From the NCBI RefSeq assembly GCF_018588945.1, contig NZ_JAFIWA010000003.1, positions 62,001 through 126,000 of the forward strand: DNA of 64,000 nt, in the 5' to 3' direction. This stretch comes from Microbacterium flavescens. Its GTDB lineage: Bacteria > Actinomycetota > Actinomycetes > Actinomycetales > Microbacteriaceae. Positions 7,963 to 16,578 of the stretch are shown here, piece after piece; the stretch's first letter is position 1, and each line of letters begins with the position of its first letter. The position numbers were made by a program, and so were the translations under genes. The notes under the pieces were generated by a model. The model saw nothing but the letters and a program-made list of their open reading frames with translations, had not been told where the DNA came from and did not search any database.

Positions 7963-7996
7963 GTGGGCGAGGCGACGCCCCGGTCAGTGAGGGCGC

Positions 7997-8094
7997 GTAC
8001 CGTTCTCAGGATCGATGGACAGCCCCCGCGCTGGCAGCACCGGATTTCCGCGGCGGGGGCCGTCCCGGGTGTCGACTCGTCCTGAGAACGGCAC
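7997..8094. other. two-stem hairpin element, possible bidirectional terminator or structured RNA
   Basis: The outer stem pairs 8000-8011 with 8080-8091 (12 perfect pairs, CCGTTCTCAGGA with TCCTGAGAACGG), extended after one mismatch by 7997-7998 with 8093-8094. The inner stem pairs 8017-8020 with 8062-8065 and, after one mismatch, 8022-8029 with 8053-8060 (GCCCCCGC with GCGGGGGC). The outermost paired bases span 98 bases. It sits downstream of both convergent neighbours. No T-tract follows on either strand. Confidence 0.7.
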
Positions 8095-8123
8095 CGTCGC
8101 TTCGCTCCTCGCTCAACGACCTG
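8094..8123 (+). repeat. dispersed 3'-end repeat, partial copy
   Basis: Only the right half of the long variant is present (GTCGCTTCGCTCCTCGC then TCAACGACCTG), abutting the hairpin element. Confidence 0.65.
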
Positions 8124-8150
8124 TGAGGAAAGCGCTCCGCGCGGGCGACG

Positions 8151-9350
8151 TCAGGCCTGGTGCGAGAGCACCCTCGAACGCGCGAACGCCTGCTCGAGGT
8201 CGGCGATGAGATCGTCGGGGCTCTCGAGCCCGATCGACAGGCGCACCAGCGCGTCCGACGGCTTGGCCTCCGACTGCACCGGGCGGTGGGTGAGCGCCGC
8301 GGGGTGCTGGATGAGCGAGTCGACGCTGCCGAGCGACACGGCGTGCGTGAAGAGCTCGACCGCCGCGGTCAGCTCGCTCGCGGCGTCGAAGCCATCGGCG
8401 AGTTCGACGGCGATCATCGCGCCCGGTCCGGACTGCTGCGAGCCGACGAGACCGTTCGGATCGCACTCGGCGAACTCCGGGAAGTGCACGCGAGCAACCT
8501 CGGGACGCGTCGTCAGCCAGCGCGCCACCATGCGGGCGCCCTCCTGCTGCGCGCGCAGGCGCACGGGGAGCGTCGTCAGCCCCCGGTGCAGCAGGTACGC
8601 GGCGAGCGGGTGCATGATCGCGCCGGTGATGGCACGGGTGCGACGCAGCGCAGCGGCCGTCTGGGCGTCGCACGCGACGACACCGCCGACGACGTCGCCG
8701 TGGCCCCCCAGATACTTGGTCGCGCTGTGCAGCGAGATGGCAGCGCCGAGATCGAGCGGATGCTGCAGCACCGGCGTCGCGAACGTGTTGTCGACGAGCA
8801 CCGGCACGTCGCCCGCGGCGGCGACGACAGCGCGGATGTCGACGAGTTCGAGCGTCGGGTTCGCCGGGGACTCGAGGATCACCAGAGCCGTGTCGGGCCG
8901 CACAGCGGAGGCCACGGCATCCGGAGTGCAGTACGTTGCCTCGACGCCGAGCAGGCCCGAAGCCAGGAGGTGGTCGGTGCCCCCGTACAGCGGGCGCACC
9001 GCGACCACGTGACGCTTGCCCTGCTCGTGCGACAGTGCGAGCAGCACAGCGGTGACGGCCGCCATGCCGGAGGAGAAGGCCACGGCCTCTTCGGCGTGCT
9101 CGAGCCGTGCGAGCGCCTCTTCGAAGCGGGCGACGGTCGGGTTCCACAGGCGGGCGTAGACGTGCGAGCCGCCTTCGAACGGGTGGCCGCCGGTCGCGAG
9201 CACCTCGTAGGAGAGCCCGCCCACGTCGATGCCGGGGAGCGGGTTCGTCGACGAGAGGTCGAGGGGAAGCGCGTGCACTCCGAGCTCTGCGAGGTCGTCG
9301 CGGCCGGCGTGCACCGCAAGGCTGTCAGGGTGCAGCGACTTCGGTGTCAT
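8151..9350 (-). CDS. Cys/Met metabolism PLP-dependent enzyme (gamma-lyase / gamma-synthase type)
   Basis: The 399-residue protein has the trans-sulfuration family layout: the YARLWNPT phosphate-binding segment (65-72), SSGMAA (93-98), the cofactor-binding Asp in VDNTF (D187), and the Schiff-base lysine K212 in SLHSATKYLGGHGDV. Members include cystathionine gamma-synthase, cystathionine and methionine gamma-lyases and sulfhydrylases; sequence alone does not separate them. Divergence from an Lrp gene fits an amino-acid-degrading role such as methionine gamma-lyase, but that is inference. The promoter read on the minus strand (TTGCCC, 17 bases, GACGAT, six bases, ATG) supports the start. Confidence 0.85.
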   Translation of the reverse strand: MTPKSLHPDSLAVHAGRDDLAELGVHALPLDLSSTNPLPGIDVGGLSYEVLATGGHPFEGGSHVYARLWNPTVARFEEALARLEHAEEAVAFSSGMAAVTAVLLALSHEQGKRHVVAVRPLYGGTDHLLASGLLGVEATYCTPDAVASAVRPDTALVILESPANPTLELVDIRAVVAAAGDVPVLVDNTFATPVLQHPLDLGAAISLHSATKYLGGHGDVVGGVVACDAQTAAALRRTRAITGAIMHPLAAYLLHRGLTTLPVRLRAQQEGARMVARWLTTRPEVARVHFPEFAECDPNGLVGSQQSGPGAMIAVELADGFDAASELTAAVELFTHAVSLGSVDSLIQHPAALTHRPVQSEAKPSDALVRLSIGLESPDDLIADLEQAFARSRVLSHQA

Positions 9351-9356
9351 GCTGCC

Positions 9357-9385
9357 ATCGTCGGCGATATCGCAGAGACGGGCAA
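9357..9385 (-). promoter_or_regulatory. promoter of the PLP-enzyme gene (leaderless type)
   Basis: On the minus strand TTGCCC (9380-9385), a 17-base spacer and GACGAT (9357-9362) lie six bases before the ATG at 9350. It is one of the few sites here where both -35 and -10 boxes are readable. Confidence 0.5.
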
Positions 9386-9409
9386 GTCAGACCGCGGTGA
9401 CGATGCCGT

Positions 9410-9424
9410 ATCGTCATTGACGAT
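9410..9424. promoter_or_regulatory. 15-bp palindrome, candidate Lrp operator
   Basis: ATCGTCATTGACGAT is a perfect inverted repeat (ATCGTCA, one base, TGACGAT) between the divergent PLP-enzyme and Lrp genes, 28 bases before the lrp start. Its size and place suit an Lrp/AsnC operator. Confidence 0.55.
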
Positions 9425-9452
9425 TGCAGAATCCGCAGAGTGGAGGCATCCG

Positions 9453-9944
9453 ATGGTCTCGTCTTCGAAGAATCCGCAAGCCGTCTCACTGGACGCGTTC
9501 GACCGGGCGATCCTGGCCGCACTCGTCGAGGACGGCCGGATGACGAACTCCGCCCTGGCCGCGCGCGTCGGGCTCGCCGAGTCGACCTGCGCCTACCGGG
9601 TGCGGGCGCTCCGAGAGAGCGGCGTGATCTCGAGCATCAATGCCCGGATCGACCTCGCAGCGATCGGCCGCCCGATCCAGGCCGTCGTGAAGGTGCACCT
9701 CTCGAGCCACAGCCGCGTGCACATCGACGAGCTCTTCGACCGGCTCGTGGAGATCCCGGGGACGCTCTCGGTGGTCCACGTCGCGGGAGACAACGACTTC
9801 CACCTGCACATGGCGGTCGCCAGTCCCGAGCGGCTGCGCGACCTGATCCTCGAGCACATCACGAGTCATCCGGCGGTCACCAAGACCGAGACGCAGCTCG
9901 TCTTCGAGGTGCGGCGCGGCGCCGGAGCGCTCGGGCCGCTCTAG
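9453..9944 (+). CDS. Lrp/AsnC-family transcriptional regulator
   Basis: The 163-residue protein has the N-terminal helix-turn-helix (LDAFDRAILAALVEDGRM, ALAARVGLAESTCAYRVRAL) and the C-terminal RAM/AsnC ligand-binding domain (VVKVHLSSHSRVHIDELFD through TETQLVF). These regulators bind amino acids and form octamers on DNA. It is divergent from the PLP enzyme with about 100 bases between, a common arrangement for local control. The ATG at 9453 follows GGAGGCATCC. Confidence 0.9.
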   Translation: MVSSSKNPQAVSLDAFDRAILAALVEDGRMTNSALAARVGLAESTCAYRVRALRESGVISSINARIDLAAIGRPIQAVVKVHLSSHSRVHIDELFDRLVEIPGTLSVVHVAGDNDFHLHMAVASPERLRDLILEHITSHPAVTKTETQLVFEVRRGAGALGPL

Positions 9945-9949
9945 GCGGG

Positions 9950-10759
9950 TCAGGCGCGGGCTTCGCCCGGGACGGGGATGCGGCCGGTGCGCATGACGCG
10001 GTCGAGCAGCGAGTCGAAGTCGGCGGCGAGCTCCTGCGCCGAGTCACCGGGCCAGATGTGGAGCGGCTTGGCGGCGCCCTGGGCCTGCTGCAGCGACGTG
10101 CGCTCGGGGAGTTGAGGCGCGAGGACGAGCGGGCCGAACATGTCGCGCAGCTCCTTGATGCGGAACTGGTGCTCGATCGACTGCGGTCGCACGCGGTTCA
10201 CCACGATGCCGAGCGGCTGCAGACGGGGGGAGAGGCCGCGGCGGATCTCCTCGATCGCGCGGAGGGCGCGGTCGGCGGCGGCGACCGAGAACAGGCCGGG
10301 CTCGGTGATCACGATCACGCGGTCGCTGGCCGCCCACGCCGTGCGCGTGAGGGCGTTGAGCGACGGTGCGCAGTCGATGAGGACCAGGTCGTAGTCGGCC
10401 TCGATCGTCGCGAGAGCCTCCTCGAGCTTCCACACGTCGCGGACGCTCGGATGCGGGCCGTCGAAGTTGATGGCCGACGGGCTGCCGATCATGACGTCGA
10501 TCGTGCCGGGATGCACCTTGGCCCACCCGCTGGAGGTGATGGCCTGACGGACCGTCTTCTCCTTGGGATTGGCGAGGACATCGGCGACATTCAGGCGGCC
10601 TGCCACCTGGATGTCCATGCCCGTCGAGACGTCGGACTGCGGGTCGAGGTCGACGACGAGCGTGCGGACACCGCGGGCGAAGGCCGCCGACGCGAGTCCG
10701 AGAGTCACGGTCGTCTTGCCGACGCCTCCCTTGAGCGAGCTGACGGAAAGGACGTGCAC
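9950..10759 (-). CDS. ParA-family ATPase
   Basis: The 269-residue protein has the deviant Walker A KGGVGKTT at residues 10-17, a DLDPQSDVS segment, and LVLIDCAPS as Walker B. Members position chromosomes, plasmids or protein clusters by ATP-dependent gradients on the nucleoid. There is no ParB gene or obvious parS site beside it, so it is an orphan; the true chromosomal ParA is probably elsewhere, near oriC. It begins at a GTG; TAACGT eight bases upstream on the minus strand is a possible -10 box. It is divergent from pyc. Confidence 0.85.
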   Translation of the reverse strand: MHVLSVSSLKGGVGKTTVTLGLASAAFARGVRTLVVDLDPQSDVSTGMDIQVAGRLNVADVLANPKEKTVRQAITSSGWAKVHPGTIDVMIGSPSAINFDGPHPSVRDVWKLEEALATIEADYDLVLIDCAPSLNALTRTAWAASDRVIVITEPGLFSVAAADRALRAIEEIRRGLSPRLQPLGIVVNRVRPQSIEHQFRIKELRDMFGPLVLAPQLPERTSLQQAQGAAKPLHIWPGDSAQELAADFDSLLDRVMRTGRIPVPGEARA

Positions 10760-10781
10760 AAGGCACCACGTTACCGTCCCC

Positions 10782-10787
10782 TAGGCT
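10782..10787 (+). promoter_or_regulatory. -10 box of pyc
   Basis: TAGGCT about 45 bases before the pyc ATG. The leader contains CTCGGAGGTCGA, a clear ribosome-binding site. Confidence 0.5.
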
Positions 10788-10832
10788 GAGAGCACACTCA
10801 GGCCCGCCCGCACCGCCGCCCTCGGAGGTCGA

Positions 10833-13800
10833 ATGTTCCGCAAGATCCTGGTCGCAAACCGTGGTGAAATCGCCATCCGAGCCTTCCGTGCCGCCTATGA
10901 ACTGGGCGCGCGAACTGTCGCGGTGTTCCCCTTCGAGGACCGCGGGTCGCTGCATCGGCAGAAGGCCGACGAGTCCTACGAGATCGGCGAGAAGGGGCAT
11001 CCCGTCCGCGCCTATCTCGACGTCGACGAGATCATCCGGGTCGCCCTCGCCTCCGGCGCCGACGCGATCTACCCCGGCTACGGATTCCTCTCCGAGAACC
11101 CCGAGCTGGCAGAGAAGGCCGCCGCGAACGGCATCGTCTTCATCGGACCGCCCGCGCGTGTACTGGAGATGGCCGGCAACAAGGTCACCGCGAAGCACCA
11201 CGCCGTCGCCGCCGGAGTTCCGGTGCTGCGATCCACGGAGGCGTCCGACGACATCGACGCGCTGCTCGCACAGGCCGACGAGATCGGCTTCCCGATCTTC
11301 GTCAAGGCCGTCGCGGGCGGCGGCGGACGCGGCATGCGCCGCGTCGAGCAGCCGGCCGAGCTGGCCCCCGCGCTCGCGGAGGCGATGCGCGAGGCGGGCA
11401 GCGCCTTCGGCGACGCGCGCGTCTTCCTCGAGCAGGCCGTGCAGCGCCCCCGGCACGTCGAGGTGCAGATCCTGGCCGACAAGTCCGGCGAGACGGTCCA
11501 CCTGTTCGAGCGTGACTGCTCGGTGCAGCGGCGCCATCAGAAGGTCATCGAGATCGCGCCCGCTCCCAACCTCGACCCCGACGTCCGCGACGCGCTCCAC
11601 CGCTACGCGGTCGCCTTCTCGCGCTCGATCGGCTACGAGAACGCCGGCACGGTCGAGTTCCTGCTCGAGACCGCCGGACCGCGTACGGGCGAGGTCGTGT
11701 TCATCGAGATGAACCCCCGCATCCAGGTCGAGCACACGGTCACCGAGGAGGTGACCGACGTCGACCTCGTGCAATCGCAGATGCGCATCGCCTCGGGGGA
11801 GTCCCTCGCGGAGCTCGGCCTGCGCCAGGAGCAGATCCAGCTGCGCGGCGCGGCCCTCCAATGCCGCATCACGACCGAGGACCCGTCGCAGAGCTTCCGC
11901 CCCGACACCGGCCGCATCACGACGTACCGCTCACCCGGCGGCGCGGGCATCCGTCTCGACGGCGGAACGACCGCGGCCGGGTCGCAGATCAGCCCGCACT
12001 TCGACTCGATGCTCGCCAAGCTGACCTGCCGCGGCCGCGACTTCCCGGCGGCCGTCACCCGTGCACGGCGCGCCCTCGCTGAGTTCCGCATCCGCGGCGT
12101 GGCGACCAACATCCCGTTCCTGCGCGCCGTGCTCGACGATGAGGCGTTCGTCGCCGGCGACCTGAGCACGTCGTTCATCGACGAGCGCCCCCAGCTGCTC
12201 ACCAGCAACCCCTCGCGTGACCGGGCGACGAAGCTCCTCAACTGGCTCGCCGATGTCACGGTCAACCGGCCGTACGGCGAGAAGCCGCTGCAGACCTCGC
12301 CCGGCAGCAAGCTGCCGCACATCGACCTGTCCGCCGAGCCGCCGGCGGGCACGCTCGCACGCCTGCGCAGCCTCGGTCCCGAGGGATTCGCCCGCGCCCT
12401 GCGCGAGCAGAAGCCGCTCGCCGTCACCGAGACGACCTTCCGCGACGCGCACCAGTCGCTGCTGGCCACGCGCGTGCGCACCCGCGATCTGGTCCGCGTC
12501 GGCCCGCACGTCGCCCGGATGACGCCGGAGCTGCTCTCCGTCGAGGCCTGGGGAGGGGCGACCTACGACGTCGCCCTGCGCTTCCTCGCGGAAGACCCGT
12601 GGGAGCGCCTGGCCGCGCTGCGCGAGGCGATGCCGAACATCCCGATCCAGATGCTCTTACGCGGACGCAACACCGTCGGCTACACGCCGCGGCCCGTCGA
12701 GGTGACGGACGCGTTCGTGAGCGAGGCCGCGCTGACCGGCGTCGACGTGTTCCGCATCTTCGACGCCCTCAACGACGTGTCGCAGATGAAGCCCGCGATC
12801 GACGCGGTGCGCGCGACGAACACGGCGATCGCGGAGGTCGCGCTCTGCTACACCTCCGACCTGCTGAACCCCGACGAGCAGCTCTACACGCTCGACTACT
12901 ACCTCCGGCTGGCCGAGCAGATCGTCGAGGCCGGCGCGCACGTCCTCGCCATCAAGGACATGGCGGGGCTCCTCCGGCCCGCAGCCGCCGCGAAGCTCGT
13001 CACGGCACTGCGCGAGCGCTTCGACCTGCCGGTCCATCTGCACACGCACGACACCGCCGGCGGGCAGCTCGCGACCCTGCTCGCAGCGAGCGCCGCGGGA
13101 GTGGATGCCGTCGACGCGGCCGCTGCGCCGATGTCGGGCACGACCAGCCAGCCGTCGCTGTCGGCGCTCGTCGCCGCCCTCGCGCACACCGACCGCGACA
13201 CCGGGCTCGACCTGCAGTCGGTCTGCGACCTCGAGCCGTACTGGGAGGCCGTGCGCCACCTGTACCGTCCGTTCGAGTCGGGACTCCCATCCCCGACCGG
13301 GCGCGTCTACCACCACGAGATCCCGGGCGGTCAGCTCTCGAACCTGCGCCAGCAGGCGATCGCCCTCGGCCTCGCCGACGACTTCGAGCTGATCGAGGAC
13401 ATGTACGCGGCGGCCGACCGTCTGCTCGGCCGCATCCCGAAGGTGACGCCGTCGTCGAAGGTCGTCGGCGACCTCGCTCTCGCGCTCGTCGCGGTGCGCG
13501 CCGATCCCGCGGACTTCGAGCAGAACCCACAGAACTACGACATCCCCGACTCGGTGGTCGGCTTCATGGCGGGGGAGCTCGGCGATCTGCCGGGCGGATG
13601 GCCGGAGCCGTTCCGCACGAAGGTGCTGGAGGGCCGTACGGTCTCGATCGACGTGCCGCCACTCACCGACGAGGAGCGGGCCGGACTCGCCGGAGACGGC
13701 GTCGAACGCCGCCGCACGCTCAACCGGCTGCTGTTCCCCGCGCCCGCCCGCGAGTTCGAGAAGAACCGCGCGGCGTACGGCGACCTGTCGGCGCTCGGCA

Positions 13801-14240
13801 CCCCCGACTACCTCTACGGGCTCAAGCCGGGGGAGGAGCACATCGCCGAGATCGACCCGGGCGTGCAGCTCTACGTCGGTCTCGAGGCCATCGGCGAGGC
13901 CGACCCCAAGGGCATCCGCACCGTCATGACGACGCTCAACGGCCAGCTCCGGCCCGTGTTCGTGCGCGACCGGAGCATCAAGGTCGACATCAAGCAGACC
14001 GAGCGCGCCGACACCACAAAGCCCGGTCAGGTGGCGGCGCCGTTCGCCGGCGTCGTGACGCTGAAGGCGGCCGTGGGCGACACCGTCCGGGCCGGCCACC
14101 CGATCGCGTCGATCGAGGCCATGAAGATGGAAGCGGCCATCACCGCACCCGTCGATGGGGTCATCGAGCGCCTTGCGATCAGTGAGACGCAGCAGGTCGA
14201 CGCAGGAGACCTTTTGGTCGTCATCCGCCCTGCCCAGTAA
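10833..14240 (+). CDS. pyc: pyruvate carboxylase
   Basis: The 1135-residue protein is full length. It has an N-terminal biotin carboxylase/ATP-grasp domain (FRKILVANRGEIAIRAFRA; glycine-rich AVAGGGGRGMRRVE; EMNPRIQVEHTVTEE), a central carboxyltransferase barrel with a metal site (VTETTFRDAHQSLLATR, LHTHDTAGGQLATLLA), and a C-terminal biotin carrier with EAMKMEA near residue 1095. It converts pyruvate, bicarbonate and ATP to oxaloacetate, refilling the TCA cycle. A GGAGGT ribosome-binding site precedes the ATG. The next gene follows after 54 bases. Confidence 0.97.
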   Translation: MFRKILVANRGEIAIRAFRAAYELGARTVAVFPFEDRGSLHRQKADESYEIGEKGHPVRAYLDVDEIIRVALASGADAIYPGYGFLSENPELAEKAAANGIVFIGPPARVLEMAGNKVTAKHHAVAAGVPVLRSTEASDDIDALLAQADEIGFPIFVKAVAGGGGRGMRRVEQPAELAPALAEAMREAGSAFGDARVFLEQAVQRPRHVEVQILADKSGETVHLFERDCSVQRRHQKVIEIAPAPNLDPDVRDALHRYAVAFSRSIGYENAGTVEFLLETAGPRTGEVVFIEMNPRIQVEHTVTEEVTDVDLVQSQMRIASGESLAELGLRQEQIQLRGAALQCRITTEDPSQSFRPDTGRITTYRSPGGAGIRLDGGTTAAGSQISPHFDSMLAKLTCRGRDFPAAVTRARRALAEFRIRGVATNIPFLRAVLDDEAFVAGDLSTSFIDERPQLLTSNPSRDRATKLLNWLADVTVNRPYGEKPLQTSPGSKLPHIDLSAEPPAGTLARLRSLGPEGFARALREQKPLAVTETTFRDAHQSLLATRVRTRDLVRVGPHVARMTPELLSVEAWGGATYDVALRFLAEDPWERLAALREAMPNIPIQMLLRGRNTVGYTPRPVEVTDAFVSEAALTGVDVFRIFDALNDVSQMKPAIDAVRATNTAIAEVALCYTSDLLNPDEQLYTLDYYLRLAEQIVEAGAHVLAIKDMAGLLRPAAAAKLVTALRERFDLPVHLHTHDTAGGQLATLLAASAAGVDAVDAAAAPMSGTTSQPSLSALVAALAHTDRDTGLDLQSVCDLEPYWEAVRHLYRPFESGLPSPTGRVYHHEIPGGQLSNLRQQAIALGLADDFELIEDMYAAADRLLGRIPKVTPSSKVVGDLALALVAVRADPADFEQNPQNYDIPDSVVGFMAGELGDLPGGWPEPFRTKVLEGRTVSIDVPPLTDEERAGLAGDGVERRRTLNRLLFPAPAREFEKNRAAYGDLSALGTPDYLYGLKPGEEHIAEIDPGVQLYVGLEAIGEADPKGIRTVMTTLNGQLRPVFVRDRSIKVDIKQTERADTTKPGQVAAPFAGVVTLKAAVGDTVRAGHPIASIEAMKMEAAITAPVDGVIERLAISETQQVDAGDLLVVIRPAQ

Positions 14241-14294
14241 CCTGGAGGGTGGCACCCGCCCGAAATCGCCCTCCCTCTCTTGGAGAACGCCGCA

Positions 14295-15815
14295 GTGACG
14301 CCTGATCGCCCCGACCACACGCCCGACGAATCCGAACACGGCGTGCTGTCCGACACCGGCAGCATCGAGACCGCCGGCTTCGGCATCCTCGGCGGATCGA
14401 CCGCGCAGGTGAACGTCGAGCTGCCCTCCGCGTCCGACGACGACCTCGTCGACGACGACGTGATCGGCCACGAGGTTCCGTTCGTGGTCGAGATCCCCGC
14501 CGACACCGCCGAGGCCGAGATCGTCGAGACGGCGGCCGACGCCGAGGACTGGACCGTCGAGGACGGCGTCGAGGACTGGGAGCCCCTCGAAGACATCGCC
14601 GACGCCGACGAGGTGCTCGACGAGACGGATCCCGATGTCGCCGCGGCGCCTGCCGCCGTGGTGTCCGAGCCGCAGGCCGCGGCATCCGTCCCTGCTGAAT
14701 CTTTCGACGACATCGTGACACCTGCACCCGCAGCTGCTGCTGCCGCGCGGCCCGCTGCTGCGAGCGACGTGTTCGACCGCCCGCAGGCCGCCGAGCGCGC
14801 CGGCTACGCGCAGCCCGACGTCACGCTGACGTCGAAGCGCCTGGGCGAGTTCGAGGCCGACCGCGAGACGGCCGACCTGCTCACCGCCGACCGCCTGCTC
14901 GATCCGCACCAGGTCGTGCGCTCCGAGCCCGAGGGCTACTGGCAGCACCTCGTCTACTCGATCTCCGGCCGTCGCATCAACCTCGGCGACGGCAAGCGCG
15001 CCCGCGCCCGCAAGGAGCTCGATCGCCGCATCGCCGCACCGCTCAGCGGCGGGGCGCGGTTCGTGCCCGTGCTGTCGCGCAAGGGCGGCGTCGGCAAGAC
15101 CACCGTCACGACGGTCCTCGGCATGGCGCTGGCCGATGCTCGTGACGACCGCGTCATCGCCGTCGACGCCAACCCCGACCGCGGCACGCTCGCCGAGCGC
15201 ATCGCCCGATCGAGCGGCAAGACGGTCCGCGACCTGGTGCGCATCCGCGGCGACGTCGTCGGCTTCAACGACCTGTCCGGCATCGTCGCGCGCGACGAGA
15301 CGCGACTCGACGTCGTGGCATCGGACTCCGACCCGCGGGTGTCCGAGGCGTTCAGCGACGCCGACTACCGCGACGTGGCGGGCCTCGCCGCCCACTACTA
15401 CTCGATCGTGCTCACCGATACCGGAACCGGCATCGTGCACTCGGTCATGGGCGCGACGCTCGAGCTCGCCGACCAGCTCGTCATCGTCGCCGGCCTCAGC
15501 GTCGACGAGGCGCGTCTCGCGTCCGAGACGCTCACGTGGCTCGAGACAAACGGCCACTCGGCCAAGGTGCGCAACGCGATCGTCGTGCTCAACAACGCCC
15601 GCCCCGGCAACCCGCTGGTGCAGCTGGAAGAGCTCGAGTCGCACTTCCGCACGCGCGTGCGCTCCGTCGTGCGCATGCCCTACGACGCGCACATCGCCGC
15701 GGGCAGCGCGATCGTGTTCCGCGACCTGCAGCCCGAGACCCGTCTCGCGGCGCGCGACCTCGCGGCCTCGGTCGTCGAGGGCCTGCGCACCGTCGCTTCG
15801 GCGTCCGCAGCCTGA
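14295..15815 (+). CDS. MinD/ParA-like ATPase with long acidic N-terminal region
   Basis: The roughly 506-residue protein has two parts. The first 170 residues are Asp/Glu/Ala-rich, low in complexity and probably disordered. The C-terminal half is a P-loop ATPase with [17 protein letters not shown] near residue 262, followed by [17 protein letters not shown]. Such proteins in actinobacteria are annotated as MinD-like or ESX-linked ATPases; no ESX genes are present here. The GTG at 14295 was chosen because GGAGAAC lies nine bases upstream; a TTG at 14280 would overlap that site. It probably shares a transcript with def. Confidence 0.82.
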   Translation: MTPDRPDHTPDESEHGVLSDTGSIETAGFGILGGSTAQVNVELPSASDDDLVDDDVIGHEVPFVVEIPADTAEAEIVETAADAEDWTVEDGVEDWEPLEDIADADEVLDETDPDVAAAPAAVVSEPQAAASVPAESFDDIVTPAPAAAAAARPAAASDVFDRPQAAERAGYAQPDVTLTSKRLGEFEADRETADLLTADRLLDPHQVVRSEPEGYWQHLVYSISGRRINLGDGKRARARKELDRRIAAPLSGGARFVPVLSRKGGVGKTTVTTVLGMALADARDDRVIAVDANPDRGTLAERIARSSGKTVRDLVRIRGDVVGFNDLSGIVARDETRLDVVASDSDPRVSEAFSDADYRDVAGLAAHYYSIVLTDTGTGIVHSVMGATLELADQLVIVAGLSVDEARLASETLTWLETNGHSAKVRNAIVVLNNARPGNPLVQLEELESHFRTRVRSVVRMPYDAHIAAGSAIVFRDLQPETRLAARDLAASVVEGLRTVASASAA

Positions 15816-15823
15816 GGCTCGGC

Positions 15824-16315
15824 GTGGCAGTCCGTCCCATCCGGGTCTTCGGCGACCCTGTCCTGACGTCCGTCAGCGCGCCCATCGACGAGATCGACGA
15901 CGGCGTGCGAGCGCTCGTGCGCGACCTGCTCGACACCGTCGAGCTCCCGGGTCGCGCGGGCGTGGCAGCGCCGCAGATCGGCGTCGGACTCCGCGCCTTC
16001 AGCTACAACGTCGACGGCGAGATCGGCTACGTGCTCAACCCGGTGCTGGTCGAGGTGTCGGGCGAGCCGGAGGCGATCGGAGAGGGATGCCTGTCCGTTC
16101 CGGGCCTCTGGCACGACGCTGTCCGCCACCCGTGGGCGAAGGTCGTCGGCAACGACCTCGACGGCAACGAGGTCGTGCTCGAGGGCGAAGGGCTGATGGC
16201 CCAGGCGCTGCAGCACGAGACCGACCACCTCGACGGCATGCTCTACCTCAAGCGGCTCACGCCGGAGGAGCGCAAGATCGCCATGCGGGAGATCCGCGAG
16301 TCGGACTGGTTCTGA
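15824..16315 (+). CDS. def: peptide deformylase
   Basis: The 163-residue enzyme removes the formyl group from nascent proteins. All three signatures are present: [11 protein letters not shown] (variant of GxGxAAPQ), EGCLSVPG with metal ligand C89, and QHETDHLDG with H131, E132 and H135. The GTG start lies just after the upstream ATPase gene, so the two are likely co-transcribed. No methionyl-tRNA formyltransferase gene is adjacent. Confidence 0.95.
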   Translation: MAVRPIRVFGDPVLTSVSAPIDEIDDGVRALVRDLLDTVELPGRAGVAAPQIGVGLRAFSYNVDGEIGYVLNPVLVEVSGEPEAIGEGCLSVPGLWHDAVRHPWAKVVGNDLDGNEVVLEGEGLMAQALQHETDHLDGMLYLKRLTPEERKIAMREIRESDWF

Positions 16316-16319
16316 CGAG

Positions 16320-16513
16320 CGCGTTTCGTCTCGCTTCGCTCGCTCAACGACCGGGGGGCGGGGCGCGCGGCGTGGGGGCGTTTCGTCTCGCTTCGCTCGC
16401 TCAACGACCGGGGGGCGGGGCGCGGGGTGGGGCGTTTCGTCTCGCTTCGCTGGCTCAACGACCGGGGTTGGGAGGGGGCGTTTCGTCTCGCTTCGCTCGC
16501 TCGACGACCGGGG
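16320..16513 (+). repeat. four tandem copies of the dispersed 3'-end repeat
   Basis: Full-length copies start near 16320, 16378, 16432 and 16477, all in the same direction. They keep the TTTCGTCTCGCTTCGCT core and the CGACCGGGG end with one or two substitutions each. G-rich spacers of uneven length separate them. They lie between the def stop and the fadD terminator. Confidence 0.85.
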
Positions 16514-16529
16514 CGACGGGAATGACGAA

Positions 16530-16557
16530 GCCCCGGACCTCCGAAGAGGGCCGGGGC
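16530..16557 (-). terminator. terminator of fadD
   Basis: GCCCCGG pairs with CCGGGGC and, after one mismatch, CCTC pairs with GAGG around a CGAA tetraloop. It lies 22 bases past the fadD stop codon. No T-tract follows, as is usual in high-G+C actinobacteria. Confidence 0.75.
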
Positions 16558-16578
16558 CGCGGCATCCGCTCTATGTGA

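Larger units (their letters stand above)
7833..8150. other. 318-bp gene-free stretch between convergent genes
   Basis: No plausible coding sequence. It holds three copies or part-copies of the dispersed repeat (7856-7888, 7923-7962, 8094-8123) and a strong two-stem hairpin at 7997-8094. It lies downstream of both flanking genes, so it is a 3'-end and termination region rather than a promoter region. Confidence 0.8.

Noticed and set aside
7997..8094. The C-rich inner stem as a 6C-type actinobacterial RNA
   Set aside because: 6C RNA has two side-by-side hairpins with C-runs in the loops. Here the C-run lies inside a stem nested in another stem.
12657..15692. A 1011-codon open frame opposite pyc and the MinD-like gene
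   Set aside because: Shadow of the real genes; low-complexity composition and no recognisable domain.
16243..16458. Small frame translating the repeat as SERSETKR units
   Set aside because: The peptide is only the repeat element read in one frame; there is no start context and copies elsewhere are in other frames.
16320..16513. Repeats spaced by G-rich DNA resembling a CRISPR array
   Set aside because: Spacers are uneven and similar to each other, the repeat also occurs singly elsewhere, and no cas genes are present.
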